Shown: positions 1 through 8,174 of the stretch, piece by piece
Position numbering within the stretch: position 1 is the stretch's first letter
Layout of the letters: each line of letters opens with the position of its first letter
From: CADCUY01 sp964242735
Lineage (GTDB): Bacteria > Actinomycetota > Actinomycetes > Actinomycetales > Quadrisphaeraceae
Reading direction: 5' to 3'
DNA: 64,000 nucleotides
Assembly (NCBI GenBank): GCA_964242735.1
Contig: CAXTAK010000015.1
Span: 32,677 to 96,676, forward strand
Notes under the pieces: generated by a model
The model's input: only the letters and a program-made list of their open reading frames with translations
Databases searched by the model: none
Told to the model about the DNA's origin: nothing
Program-made: the position numbers and the translations under genes

Positions 1-1688
1 GCCACCGGCACCGTGCCGGCGAAGCCGTAGCGGAAGGTCGCGTCCGGCGCGCCGCCGGTGATGGCGTTGCGCAGCCGCCACGTGCCAGTGGCGGGTTCGT
101 ACACGCCCAGGGAGTCCCTCCCGTCGCCGTCCCAGTCGCCGCACACGGGCAGCAGCGACGCGGAGCCGTAGGAGGTCACCAGCCCCGCCGGGCCCGTGCT
201 GGCCTGCCCGCGCAGGAACCAGGTGCCCCGGGAGTACACGGCGATGCCGTCGGTGCCGTCACCGTCGAAGTCGCACGCCAGCGCGACGTCGCCCGGTGAG
301 CCGTAGAACACCTGCGCGTCGGCGCGTCCCGCGGAGGGGTCGGCGCGCAGCTCCCACTGCTTCTCGCGCATCAGCAGCGCCACCCGGTCGCGCAGCGCCG
401 GCAGCGCGGCGTTGAGGTAGGCGCCCGGGCACTCGGTGCCCCCCACGGAGCGGTGACCGGTGATGACGGGCAGCGCCACCGCCGCCCCGGCCTCGTACAG
501 GGAGGTGCCGCTGCGACCGGCGCTGGTCAGGACGGCGGTGCCGCGGGGGCTGGAGATGTGCTCCAGACCCATCTTCCACGCGATGACGTCGCCCAGGGCG
601 CGGGTGACGGCCGCGCTGGGCTGCGCGGTGGAGTAGTTCCCGAGCACCGCGACGCCGAAGCTGTCGGCGTTGAAGCCCGCCGCGTGCGCCCCGAGCACCG
701 AGCGGTCGAGGCCGCCTGCGCGGCCCTCGAAGACCTGCCCGAACTTGTCGATGAGCATGTTGTAGCCGATGTCGCACCACCCCTGGACCTGGGTGTGGTG
801 GTAGTAGATGCCGCGCATGATCGCGGCGGACTCCCCCGCGGTGTACGTGTTGGTGCCGGCGGTGTGGTGCACGAAGGCGACCTTCGGGGCGCCGGTGTAG
901 GCGACCTGCGGGCACCTGCTGGTGCGCAGCGACTCGTCCGCGCCCCACTGGGCGCGGCTGGTCACCGGCGGCAGGCCGACGACGGACGCCGAGGCGCTCG
1001 CCGCGGGGTCGGCCGCGGCACGCGCCCCGGGAGCGTCGGCGTCGGTGGTCTGCGGCTCGATGAGGGTGACCTCGACGTCCTGGGACGCCGCACCGTCTCC
1101 GCTGACCCGCACGTCCACGCCGTCCGCTCCCCCCGAGACCCACAGGGGCTCGGTGGAGACCACGCCGCCGTCGGCTGCGGCGCCGCGGGCGTCGGCGGTG
1201 CCGAGGTCGGGGCCGGCGACCTCGACGTCGAGGGGGGTCCACTCCGACCACCCGTCGTCGGTGCGCACCCGCACCTCCACCGCGGCGTCCTCGGCGGCGG
1301 CCCGCCCGGCGGTTCCCGCGGCCTCCGGCTGCCAGCTGACGCTGACCATGCGGAAGTCGTCGGTGCCCACCGCGCCGGTGGCCGCGCTCACCGCGGGCTC
1401 GTCGGGGGCGGCGCCCCGCTCCTCGGGCGCCGGCTCCTCGACGGCCCCCTCCGAGGGCGCCGGCACCTCGGGCGCGTCCTGCGGTGGGGCGGCGCCCTCC
1501 AGGACAGCGCCCTCGGCCACCTCGGGCACCTGGAGGGTCTGAGCCTCGGGGGTGACCGGTTCGGGCGCCGCGCTCGCCGGGGCCAGGGGCAGCACGGGCG
1601 CCGCGACGCCCGTCGCAGCCAGGACCACCGCCACGACGGCTCTCGCCGCCCACGCGCGGGGCGGACGGGTGGTCGAGGTGGTGCGCAC
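1..1688 (-). CDS. Secreted PGRP-type N-acetylmuramoyl-L-alanine amidase with FG-GAP tail (3' end outside window)
   Basis: This is predicted to cleave the amide bond between muramic acid and the stem peptide, outside the membrane. The GTG start at 1688 follows GAGGAG and opens a Sec signal peptide (basic N-terminus, hydrophobic core, AxA near residue 40). After a Glu/Pro/Ala-rich and beta-rich region, a peptidoglycan-recognition domain runs from about residue 245 to 412. It carries the zinc-ligand motif VHHTAG, a WCDIGYNMLI segment and a closing ITGHRS motif. From about residue 470, FG-GAP/VCBS-like repeats begin (CDFDGDGTDG, CGDWDGDGRD), and the frame is still open at base 1. Visible length is 562 residues. 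The neighbouring SpoIID-like gene has a near-identical kind of tail, which suggests a shared wall-anchoring or sugar-binding module. Amidase identity is confident; the substrate is inferred. Confidence 0.85.
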   Translation of the reverse strand, partial: MRTTSTTRPPRAWAARAVVAVVLAATGVAAPVLPLAPASAAPEPVTPEAQTLQVPEVAEGAVLEGAAPPQDAPEVPAPSEGAVEEPAPEERGAAPDEPAVSAATGAVGTDDFRMVSVSWQPEAAGTAGRAAAEDAAVEVRVRTDDGWSEWTPLDVEVAGPDLGTADARGAAADGGVVSTEPLWVSGGADGVDVRVSGDGAASQDVEVTLIEPQTTDADAPGARAAADPAASASASVVGLPPVTSRAQWGADESLRTSRCPQVAYTGAPKVAFVHHTAGTNTYTAGESAAIMRGIYYHHTQVQGWCDIGYNMLIDKFGQVFEGRAGGLDRSVLGAHAAGFNADSFGVAVLGNYSTAQPSAAVTRALGDVIAWKMGLEHISSPRGTAVLTSAGRSGTSLYEAGAAVALPVITGHRSVGGTECPGAYLNAALPALRDRVALLMREKQWELRADPSAGRADAQVFYGSPGDVALACDFDGDGTDGIAVYSRGTWFLRGQASTGPAGLVTSYGSASLLPVCGDWDGDGRDSLGVYEPATGTWRLRNAITGGAPDATFRYGFAGTVPV

Positions 1689-1856
1689 GTCGGCTCCTCG
1701 GGTCAGCTCGTGGTCGTGGAGGGGGCGCCGGGAGGGGTGAGCACCACCAGCGACCGCTGTCGACGGTACGTCGCCGCGGGGCCCCAGGACAGAGCGGCTC
1801 GCGAGTCGGCAGTCACCCGCCGAGGACCGGAGTGACAGACCGCCGGAGGCGAGCTG

Positions 1857-3812
1857 TCAGGGCACGGGCACGCTCACACCGACGCCCTCGCCCGGGCCGC
1901 CCCACCACCCCGGCACCGGTGCGTGGGTGTCGGCGCCGTAGGCCAGCACCCGGTCCGGTGCGCCGCCCGTGGTGGAGTCGCGCAGCAACCACCGCCCGGC
2001 GTCGTACACCCCGAGGGTGGTGTCCCCGTCGCCGTCCCAGTCCCCGGGCACCGGCAGGGCCGCCGCCCACCCGTACTGCGTGCTGACGTCGGGGGCACCG
2101 GGGGTGATGGCGTTGCGCAGCAGCCACTGCCCGGCGGCGTACACCCCCAGGGTGTCGCGCCCGTCCCCGTCCCAGTCACCGACCACCGGGGACGCCGCCG
2201 GCCACCCGTACTGGACGACGGCGCCGGCCGCCCCCGCGGTGGGGGTGCCGCGCAGGTACCACCGGCCCGTGGCGGGCTCGTAGGCCCCGATGCCGTCGCG
2301 CCCGTCCCCGTCCCAGTCCCCGCACACCGGGCGCATCGCGGGCGTGCCGTAGGAGAAGGTGGCGTCCGGGCGTCCCGGGGTCAGCGCCGCCCGCACGTCC
2401 CAGGTGCCGGCGCGGTACACCGTCAGCCCGTCGCGCCCGTCCCCGTCGAAGTCGCACGCCAGCGTCGCGTCCCGCGGGCCCCCGTAGCGCACGACCACCT
2501 CGGGGTCGCCGCCGGAGGTGGTGGTGCGCAGCATCCACTGCGTCTCGGCCGCCTGCACGGGGGTGAACCAGTTGGACCACAGGCCCAGGGCCCGCCGCAG
2601 CGCGTCCCCGGTGACCACCACGGAGCCCGCGCTGCCCGAGACGCGCACCGACAGCACCCGCCCGCCGTCCCGCCCCAGGCCGTTGCGGCTCAGCACGGTC
2701 ATCGACCGGTACTCCCCGATGCCCGGCCACGCGGCGGTGACCCGCGACGCCGAGACGCTCAGCGACCAGTCGTGGCGCGGGGCCCGGGTGTCGCCGAGGT
2801 CCTCCACCGCGGGGAACACGCCGCCGGCGCTCCACCCGCCGGAGGAGGCGCTGAACTCCGTGCGCGCCACGGCGCCGGTGGTGGTGCGCCGCACCTGCCC
2901 GGCGGTCTCGGCGACGGCGCGGTCGGTGCGCGGGTCCTCCCCCAGCGCTCCCCCGTAGACCTGGCAGCTGTCGGTGTCGCAGCTCTGCGCGTAGGAGGTG
3001 CGCCCCTCGGAGCGGCCGTAGGAGCGGGCCGCGACGGCCTGCGCGCGCAGCGCCGCCATCCCGCGACCGCCGCCGGCGTCACCCCACGACGCCGAGGACT
3101 CCCGGGGCACCACCCCGCGCAGGTAGCTCTCGATCGGCACGTGGTTGACCAGCCGGGAGGTGCCGGCGGCGTCGACGACGGGGCGGAAGCTGCCCCGGTA
3201 GGGGCGGTCGGTGTTGCAGACGGTGAGCATCCTGGTGCGGTCGTCGCCGGGGTCGGCGGGCAGCCACACCGCCGGGGCGGGGCCGACGTCGCGGGCGCCG
3301 GGCGCGTCGTCCCCGAAGCACCCGTTCGTGCGGGTGGTCATGGTCCAGCCCGCGCCGGCGCGGCGGAGGACCACGCCGCTGCCGCCGGGCACCCGGGTGC
3401 CCTCGAGCAGGATGTCCTGGCGGGAGGTCAGGACGATGAGGTCCCGGCCGTCCAGCGCCGTCAGGCGCACGGAGACCTCGTCGTTGCCGATGGTGCCCTC
3501 GGTGGTGCCGCCGTAGTAGTGCCCGAGGATCTGCCGGTGGTCCCACCCGCGGTCCAGGGCGTACCCGTAGGCCCCCCACTGGCTCAGGCCCCGGCCGTGG
3601 CCCCACCCGTGCCCGACCAGGCCCACGGTAGGGGTGGCGGCGGCCGCGGGCGCGGTCAGGGACCCGGGGAGCAGCACCAGCGCCACCACCGCGGCGGCCA
3701 GCGAGCGCCGCAGCCGCGCAGCCGGCAGTGTCCGCCCCCCCGCGGTCCCCGGCGGCCGCGGGCACGGGGTCGATCCACCGGGTCCGGGCCTGGATCCACC
3801 ACGCAGGAGCAC
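1857..3812 (-). CDS. SpoIID/LytB-domain secreted protein with FG-GAP repeat tail
   Basis: SpoIID-family proteins are lytic transglycosylases acting on denuded glycan, and many actinobacteria carry secreted vegetative relatives. A hydrophobic signal segment (AAAVVALVLLPGSL) is followed by the GHGWGHGRGLSQWGAYGYA signature and by family blocks RGVVPRESSASWG and RAQAVAARSYG. From about residue 430 come FG-GAP-like repeats with DFDGDGRDG and GDWDGDGRD calcium-loop motifs, matching the tail of the amidase downstream. The GTG start at 3812 is the only clear one before the signal segment, and no good ribosome site is visible, so the N-terminus is uncertain. The 168-bp gap to the amidase suggests separate transcripts. 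The catalytic class is inferred from the family. Confidence 0.82.
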   Translation of the reverse strand: MLLRGGSRPGPGGSTPCPRPPGTAGGRTLPAARLRRSLAAAVVALVLLPGSLTAPAAAATPTVGLVGHGWGHGRGLSQWGAYGYALDRGWDHRQILGHYYGGTTEGTIGNDEVSVRLTALDGRDLIVLTSRQDILLEGTRVPGGSGVVLRRAGAGWTMTTRTNGCFGDDAPGARDVGPAPAVWLPADPGDDRTRMLTVCNTDRPYRGSFRPVVDAAGTSRLVNHVPIESYLRGVVPRESSASWGDAGGGRGMAALRAQAVAARSYGRSEGRTSYAQSCDTDSCQVYGGALGEDPRTDRAVAETAGQVRRTTTGAVARTEFSASSGGWSAGGVFPAVEDLGDTRAPRHDWSLSVSASRVTAAWPGIGEYRSMTVLSRNGLGRDGGRVLSVRVSGSAGSVVVTGDALRRALGLWSNWFTPVQAAETQWMLRTTTSGGDPEVVVRYGGPRDATLACDFDGDGRDGLTVYRAGTWDVRAALTPGRPDATFSYGTPAMRPVCGDWDGDGRDGIGAYEPATGRWYLRGTPTAGAAGAVVQYGWPAASPVVGDWDGDGRDTLGVYAAGQWLLRNAITPGAPDVSTQYGWAAALPVPGDWDGDGDTTLGVYDAGRWLLRDSTTGGAPDRVLAYGADTHAPVPGWWGGPGEGVGVSVPVP

Positions 3813-3929
3813 CGCACGAGGCTGTCACGGCGCTGGTGCCCCGTGCGGGAGGACACGGCGGGAGGGCGCGGCCCGCTGGGCGCGCGGCTACCCTCGGGTG
3901 CGCTGCTGACCGACACCGACGGAGTCCCC

Positions 3930-4517
3930 GTGCCCCCGCGCGACACCCCCGCACCCCCGCCCGCGACCCGCCCTCCCGCGCACCGCGGTGGCGGCGGCCT
4001 GCGCTCGCTGGAGCTCGCAGCCGTGGCTGCCGTGCAGCGCCGGGCCGGTGGCGCCCGCGTGGTCGGGGCGGCCCGCACCGCCGGTGCCTTCGGTGACCAC
4101 GCCGCGGGGTGGCTCGCGCTGGGGGCGGTGGGATGGCTGGTGGACCGCCCGCGCCGCGCCGGGTGGGCCAGGGCCGGCACCGCCGTCCTCGGGGCCCACG
4201 CGCTGACGGTGGTGGTCAAGCGGGTGCTGCGACGGGCCCGGCCCGGCGGCGCGGGCATCACCGTGCACGCGTCCACCCCCGGTCGGCTCAGCTTCCCCAG
4301 CTCCCACGCCGCCTCGACCACGGCGGCGGCGCTGGCCTACGGCGGGCTCCTCGGGGGCGCGTGGGCGCGGGGGGCGCTGCTGCTCGCCCCGCTCATGGGC
4401 GCCTCCCGCCTCGTGCTGGGCCTGCACTTCCCCACCGACGTCGCGGTCGGGACGGCGGTGGGCGCGCTCGCCGGCCGCTGGGCGCTGCGCCAGGGCTCGG
4501 GCAGGGGCTCCCGGTGA
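3930..4517 (+). CDS. PAP2-superfamily phosphatase (probable decaprenyl-phosphoribose 5-phosphatase)
   Basis: This small (195 aa) PAP2 enzyme carries the three family motifs: KRVLRRARP (about residue 96), FPSSHA (about 121) and SRLVLGLHFPTD (about 159). They supply the Lys/Arg, the acid/base His and the nucleophilic His. GTG 3930 lies just after a GGAG. The stop overlaps the start of the following UbiA-type gene by 4 bp. In mycobacteria the same pair (Rv3807c-Rv3806c) dephosphorylates and makes decaprenyl-phosphoryl-5-phosphoribose, the arabinose donor precursor. That pathway role is inferred from pairing and from the nearby arabinosyltransferase. A general lipid phosphatase is the alternative. 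Confidence 0.82.
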   Translation: MPPRDTPAPPPATRPPAHRGGGGLRSLELAAVAAVQRRAGGARVVGAARTAGAFGDHAAGWLALGAVGWLVDRPRRAGWARAGTAVLGAHALTVVVKRVLRRARPGGAGITVHASTPGRLSFPSSHAASTTAAALAYGGLLGGAWARGALLLAPLMGASRLVLGLHFPTDVAVGTAVGALAGRWALRQGSGRGSR

Positions 4518-5419
4518 CCACCACGAGCGCCCGGGTCACCGGCGGCAGCCCCACCCGCGGCCCGGGCAGCGCCGTGGGCGGGCTGGTGCGCACCATGCGC
4601 CCGCGGCAGTGGATCAAGAACGTCCTCGTGGTCGCCGCACCGCTGGCCGCCAGCCGGCTCTTCGAGCCCGCGGTGGCGGTCTCGACGCTGATCGCCTTCG
4701 TCGCCTTCTGCCTCGCGGCGTCCGCGGTGTACCTGCTCAACGACGCCCTCGACGTCGAGGCCGACCGCGCCCACCCCACCAAGCGCACCCGGCCGATCGC
4801 GGCCGGGGCCGTGCCGCTGGGGGCGGCCTACGCGACGTCGGGGGCGCTGGCGCTCGCCGGGCTGGGGATGGCGCTGCTGGCCTCGAGCGACCTCGCGCTG
4901 CTCATCGCCCTGTACCTGGGTGTGCAGGTGGCGTACTGCCTGCGCCTGAAGCACGAGCCGGTCCTCGACATCGCGGTCGTGGCGTCGGGGTTCCTGCTGC
5001 GGGCCATCGCCGGCGGGGTGGCGAGCGGCATCGAGCTCTCGCAGTGGTTCCTGCTGGTCACCGCCTTCGGGTCGCTGTTCATGGTGTCGGGGAAGCGGTA
5101 CTCCGAGAAGCGCCTGGCGGGCACGGGCACGGGGGCCACGCGGGCCTCGCTGCTGCGCTACACCGAGACGTACCTGCGCTTCGTGTGGTCGCTGTCGGCC
5201 GCGGTGATGATCACGGCGTACGGGCTGTGGGCCTTCGAGATCGCCGGCACCCTGTCGACGGTCTCCATCGTCCCGTTCGTGCTCGCCGTGCTGCGCTACG
5301 CCGTCGACATCGACAGCGGCGCCGCCGGCGCCCCCGAGGACGTGGCGCTGCGGGACCGGGTGCTGCAGGTGCTGGCCCTCACCTGGCTGGCCTGCTTCGC
5401 GCTCGGGGTCTACCTGTAG
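4514..5419 (+). CDS. ubiA: UbiA-family decaprenyl-phosphate phosphoribosyltransferase
   Basis: This 301-residue polytopic prenyltransferase has the Asp-rich motif NDALDVEADRAHPTKRTRP near residue 75, which binds the phosphosugar through metal. The N-terminal MRPRQWIKNVLV block is characteristic of the Rv3806c subgroup rather than of ubiquinone or heme enzymes. A second conserved block (SGKRYSEKR) lies in the middle. GTG 4514 overlaps the PAP2 stop, so the two are translationally coupled. The product would transfer phosphoribose from PRPP to polyprenyl phosphate, the first committed step to the lipid-linked arabinose used by Emb-type transferases such as the one at 8175-11636. No DprE1/DprE2 epimerase gene is in the window. 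Confidence 0.88.
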   Translation: MTTTSARVTGGSPTRGPGSAVGGLVRTMRPRQWIKNVLVVAAPLAASRLFEPAVAVSTLIAFVAFCLAASAVYLLNDALDVEADRAHPTKRTRPIAAGAVPLGAAYATSGALALAGLGMALLASSDLALLIALYLGVQVAYCLRLKHEPVLDIAVVASGFLLRAIAGGVASGIELSQWFLLVTAFGSLFMVSGKRYSEKRLAGTGTGATRASLLRYTETYLRFVWSLSAAVMITAYGLWAFEIAGTLSTVSIVPFVLAVLRYAVDIDSGAAGAPEDVALRDRVLQVLALTWLACFALGVYL

Positions 5420-5429
5420 CGGCCCTCCG

Positions 5430-6602
5430 TCAGCGCTGCGCGCCGACCTCCTCGAACAGCGCCCCGTACGCCGCCACGGTGCGCTCGACCCCGTAGATCG
5501 CCCGTGCGGCGGCGGCGACGTCGGCCTGCGGCGGCGGTGCGTCGCGCAGCGCCCGCAGGCCCGCCGCGATCGACGCCGCGTCGCGGGGGGCCGCGATGGC
5601 CCCGTAGCCGGTGCGCAGGACCGGCTGGCGCACCCCGGGCAGGTCTGAGGCGAGCTCGGGCACCCCGGTCATCATCGCCTCGACAGCCGCGATGCCGAAC
5701 GCCTCGAAGGCGTTCACCGAGGGCAGGGCGAAGACGTCGAGGGAGGCGTAGAGGTCCGCGAGGGCCGCGTCGGGCACGAATCCCAGCACCCTGATGCGGT
5801 CGTCGCCGCCGATGGCGGCCCGCACCGCCTCGATGACGCTGCCGCCGGCGACCGCGGCGAAGTCACCGGCGATGAGCAGCCGCGCGTCCGGGTCGTCCAG
5901 GGCCTGGAAGCCCTGCACGAGGTGGTGCACGCCCTTCTCCTCCACGATGCGCCCGAGGAAGCCGACGTGGAAGCCGTCGCCGTCGCGGAACCGCGGGCTG
6001 CCCCCGGCGCGGTCGAGGCAGGGCGCGGGGATCTCCCGCTCCTTGCCCGCCATCGCCGACCACAGGCGGCTGTGGTGGGCGTAGTCCTCGCTCGTCACCC
6101 CCACCGCCTGGGCCCGCGCCATCGCCAGGCGGGAGGAGGCGTCGACCGCCAGGCGCTGGGCGGCGTTCGCCGGGCCGGGCGGCAGGGAGACGTCGCACTG
6201 GTACGTCAGGACCACCGGTGCCCTGCTGGCCACCGCCACCGGCCCCGCCTCGAGCATGGGCAGGTGGAGGTTCAGCACGCCCGCGCCGCGGGTCTCGCGG
6301 GCGACGGCGGCGAGGAAGCCGGGGCTGATGGCGCCCTTGCCCACGCGCAGGGCCACGGGGGTGCGGATGACGCGGACGCCGTCGAGGACCTCCTCGCGGG
6401 GCAGGGCGGGGTCGTGGCGGGTGGCGACGACGGTGACGCGGGCCCCGCGGGCCGCCAGGCCCACGGCGACGTCGCGGGCGGCGTTGGTCAGCCCGCTGAC
6501 GTACGGGGCGTAGTAGGTCAGCGCCATCACCACGTCGGCCGGCGCGTCCGGGACGTGTGGTGCGGGGCCTGGCGCGTCGGCAGCAGGCTGGTCAGCGGTC
6601 AC
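5430..6602 (-). CDS. Glycosyltransferase family 4
   Basis: This 390-residue GT-B fold enzyme has an N-terminal acceptor half (YYAPYVSGLTNAARDVAVGL) and a C-terminal nucleotide-sugar half. The latter shows FLGRIVEEKGVHHLV and the nucleotide-sugar block LPSVNAFEAFGIAAVEAM. A retaining mechanism and an NDP-sugar donor follow from the family; the sugar and acceptor are not readable. GTG 6602 lies inside the 3' end of the flippase gene (11-bp overlap), so the two are an operon. Their pairing suggests this enzyme works on the lipid-linked glycan that the flippase exports. It converges with ubiA, with only 10 bp between. Confidence 0.85.
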   Translation of the reverse strand: MTADQPAADAPGPAPHVPDAPADVVMALTYYAPYVSGLTNAARDVAVGLAARGARVTVVATRHDPALPREEVLDGVRVIRTPVALRVGKGAISPGFLAAVARETRGAGVLNLHLPMLEAGPVAVASRAPVVLTYQCDVSLPPGPANAAQRLAVDASSRLAMARAQAVGVTSEDYAHHSRLWSAMAGKEREIPAPCLDRAGGSPRFRDGDGFHVGFLGRIVEEKGVHHLVQGFQALDDPDARLLIAGDFAAVAGGSVIEAVRAAIGGDDRIRVLGFVPDAALADLYASLDVFALPSVNAFEAFGIAAVEAMMTGVPELASDLPGVRQPVLRTGYGAIAAPRDAASIAAGLRALRDAPPPQADVAAAARAIYGVERTVAAYGALFEEVGAQR

Positions 6603-8058
6603 CGTCGGCCTCCTCGGTGCGGGCGGACTCCTGGTCCTGGGCGGACGGGCGCCCGTGCCGGTCGGCGCGGGCGTGGCGGAGCAGCAGCACCATAGCCAGC
6701 ACCCACCCCGCGGCCGACCCGGCGGCGAACGCCCACTCCACGCGCGGCAGGGGGCTCAGCCCACCACCGAGTGCGAAGACCGCGGCGGCGACGGCGAGGC
6801 CGGCGGCGTAGGACAGGCCCGACCCGAGGTGGTGGCCGGCGGCCACGTTGGCCTGGGCGCTGACGAGCAGGCCCACGTGGGCGGCGACGCCGACCACCAT
6901 CAGCGCGAGGTCACCGTCGGGCACGGCAGCGGTGCGCGGGAACAGCGCGGTGAGGACGTCGGACCCCAGCCACGCCGCGATGCCCCCGCCGACCGCGGCG
7001 ATGACCGCGACGAGCGCGGCGACGGCCAGCAGCAGGCGCACCAGAGCGTCCAGGCGCCCCGCGGCGACCATCGCGGCCATCGGCGGCACCAGCGCCCCCT
7101 GCACCGGCACGGCCATGAACAGCGGCACCCGCGCGAGGGTGAAGGCGAAGACGAAAGCGGCTACCTGACCCGGTGCGGCGAGGGCCTGCACGAGCAGCAC
7201 CGGGGCGGCCAGCAGCAGCTGGGCGCACACCGCGGCCAGGAACAGCGGGGCGATGCGCCGGGCCAGCGCGCCGGGCCGCCCCCACCCGCCGGTCGCCGCC
7301 CCGGTGCTGTCGGGGGGCGGACGGCCGGCGCGGCGGGCCGCCGGCACGCACACCAGGTGGGCGAGCAGCAGGGGCAGCAGCAGGCTGAGGGAGAACAGCG
7401 CCGCCGAGGGGCGCACCACGGCCAGTGCCAGGGCACCGGCGACGGCCACCCGCAGCACCGAGTCCACGGCGATGGTGGCCGCGAACGCGGTGGGCCGCCC
7501 ACCGCCGAGCAGCGCCCCGCGCACCCAGAACTGCAGCGCGGAGACCACCGCGACCCCCGCGGTGGCAGCCACCAGGAGCCCGCTGCCGGTGAACAGCTCG
7601 CGCAGCGGCACCACCGCCGCCGCGACGAGCGCGACCACCACGGCCGCCACGGCCGCGGCGACGACCGCGGCCTCGCGCAGCGCCGCGGTGGTGTCGCGGC
7701 GGTGGGCGAGGGTGCGGGCCAGCTCGGACTCCAGGGGTTGGAACGCCCCGAAGCCGATGAGCAGGGACAGCGTGTAGAAGACGACGAGCCGGTCGGCGGC
7801 GACCGGGTCCAGGGCGGCCTCGACGACCCGGAAGTACGCGAAGACGGCCACCCCCGCCAGGGCGCTGGCGCCGATCACCCCGACACCGGCCGGCAGCAGC
7901 CCCGACCGCGCTGCGCGCCGTGACTGCGATGCCCGCCCCGACCGCGTTGCGCGCCGTGACCGCGATGCCCGCCCCGACCCCGCTGCCCACCCCGGCCGGC
8001 GGTGACGACCCGCCGGCGGCGTGCGGCGGTCACGGGGGCCCAGCTCCGCCTCCGGCAC
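6592..8058 (-). CDS. Polysaccharide flippase (Wzx/MATE/MurJ-like MOP superfamily)
   Basis: This polytopic membrane protein (488 aa from the GTG at 8058) has about 12-14 hydrophobic segments of MOP-superfamily type. They include VAVFAYFRVVEAAL, LVVFYTLSLLIGFGAFQPLE and, in the C-terminal half, LALMVVGVAAHVGLLVSAQ. It is predicted to flip lipid-linked sugars or export a polysaccharide unit. The N-terminus before the first membrane segment is unusually long and basic and contains two copies of a 12-residue Ser/Arg-rich repeat encoded by a 36-bp DNA repeat. Other in-frame GTGs exist (for example 8067), so the start is uncertain. It is co-transcribed with the GT4 gene downstream and divergent from the arabinosyltransferase. 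Confidence 0.75.
   Translation of the reverse strand: MPEAELGPRDRRTPPAGRHRRPGWAAGSGRASRSRRATRSGRASQSRRAARSGLLPAGVGVIGASALAGVAVFAYFRVVEAALDPVAADRLVVFYTLSLLIGFGAFQPLESELARTLAHRRDTTAALREAAVVAAAVAAVVVALVAAAVVPLRELFTGSGLLVAATAGVAVVSALQFWVRGALLGGGRPTAFAATIAVDSVLRVAVAGALALAVVRPSAALFSLSLLLPLLLAHLVCVPAARRAGRPPPDSTGAATGGWGRPGALARRIAPLFLAAVCAQLLLAAPVLLVQALAAPGQVAAFVFAFTLARVPLFMAVPVQGALVPPMAAMVAAGRLDALVRLLLAVAALVAVIAAVGGGIAAWLGSDVLTALFPRTAAVPDGDLALMVVGVAAHVGLLVSAQANVAAGHHLGSGLSYAAGLAVAAAVFALGGGLSPLPRVEWAFAAGSAAGWVLAMVLLLRHARADRHGRPSAQDQESARTEEADGDR
7901..7990. repeat. 36-bp tandem repeat (two full copies plus a partial)
   Basis: Units at 7901-7936 and 7937-7972 differ at only two positions, and a degenerate partial copy follows. 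The 36-bp period keeps frame and encodes a 12-residue Arg/Ser-rich repeat in the cytoplasmic N-terminus of the flippase. Each unit begins CCCGACCGCG on the plus strand. Confidence 0.85.
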
Positions 8059-8174
8059 CGTCCCCACGGTAGGGGTCGCGGTCGGGGAGGGCCCACGTGA
8101 TCGCTGTAGCCTGCCGACGCCGCGGGACCGCGGGGGCTGACGGGCTCGACCGCGAGCAGGACCGGAGGGTGTGC
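8059..8174. promoter_or_regulatory. Divergent intergenic region, flippase/arabinosyltransferase
   Basis: The two long genes point away from each other across about 116 bp, so both promoters should lie here. I see no convincing -35/-10 pair. A strong ribosome site (GGAGG, 8164-8168) serves the rightward gene. Confidence 0.4.
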
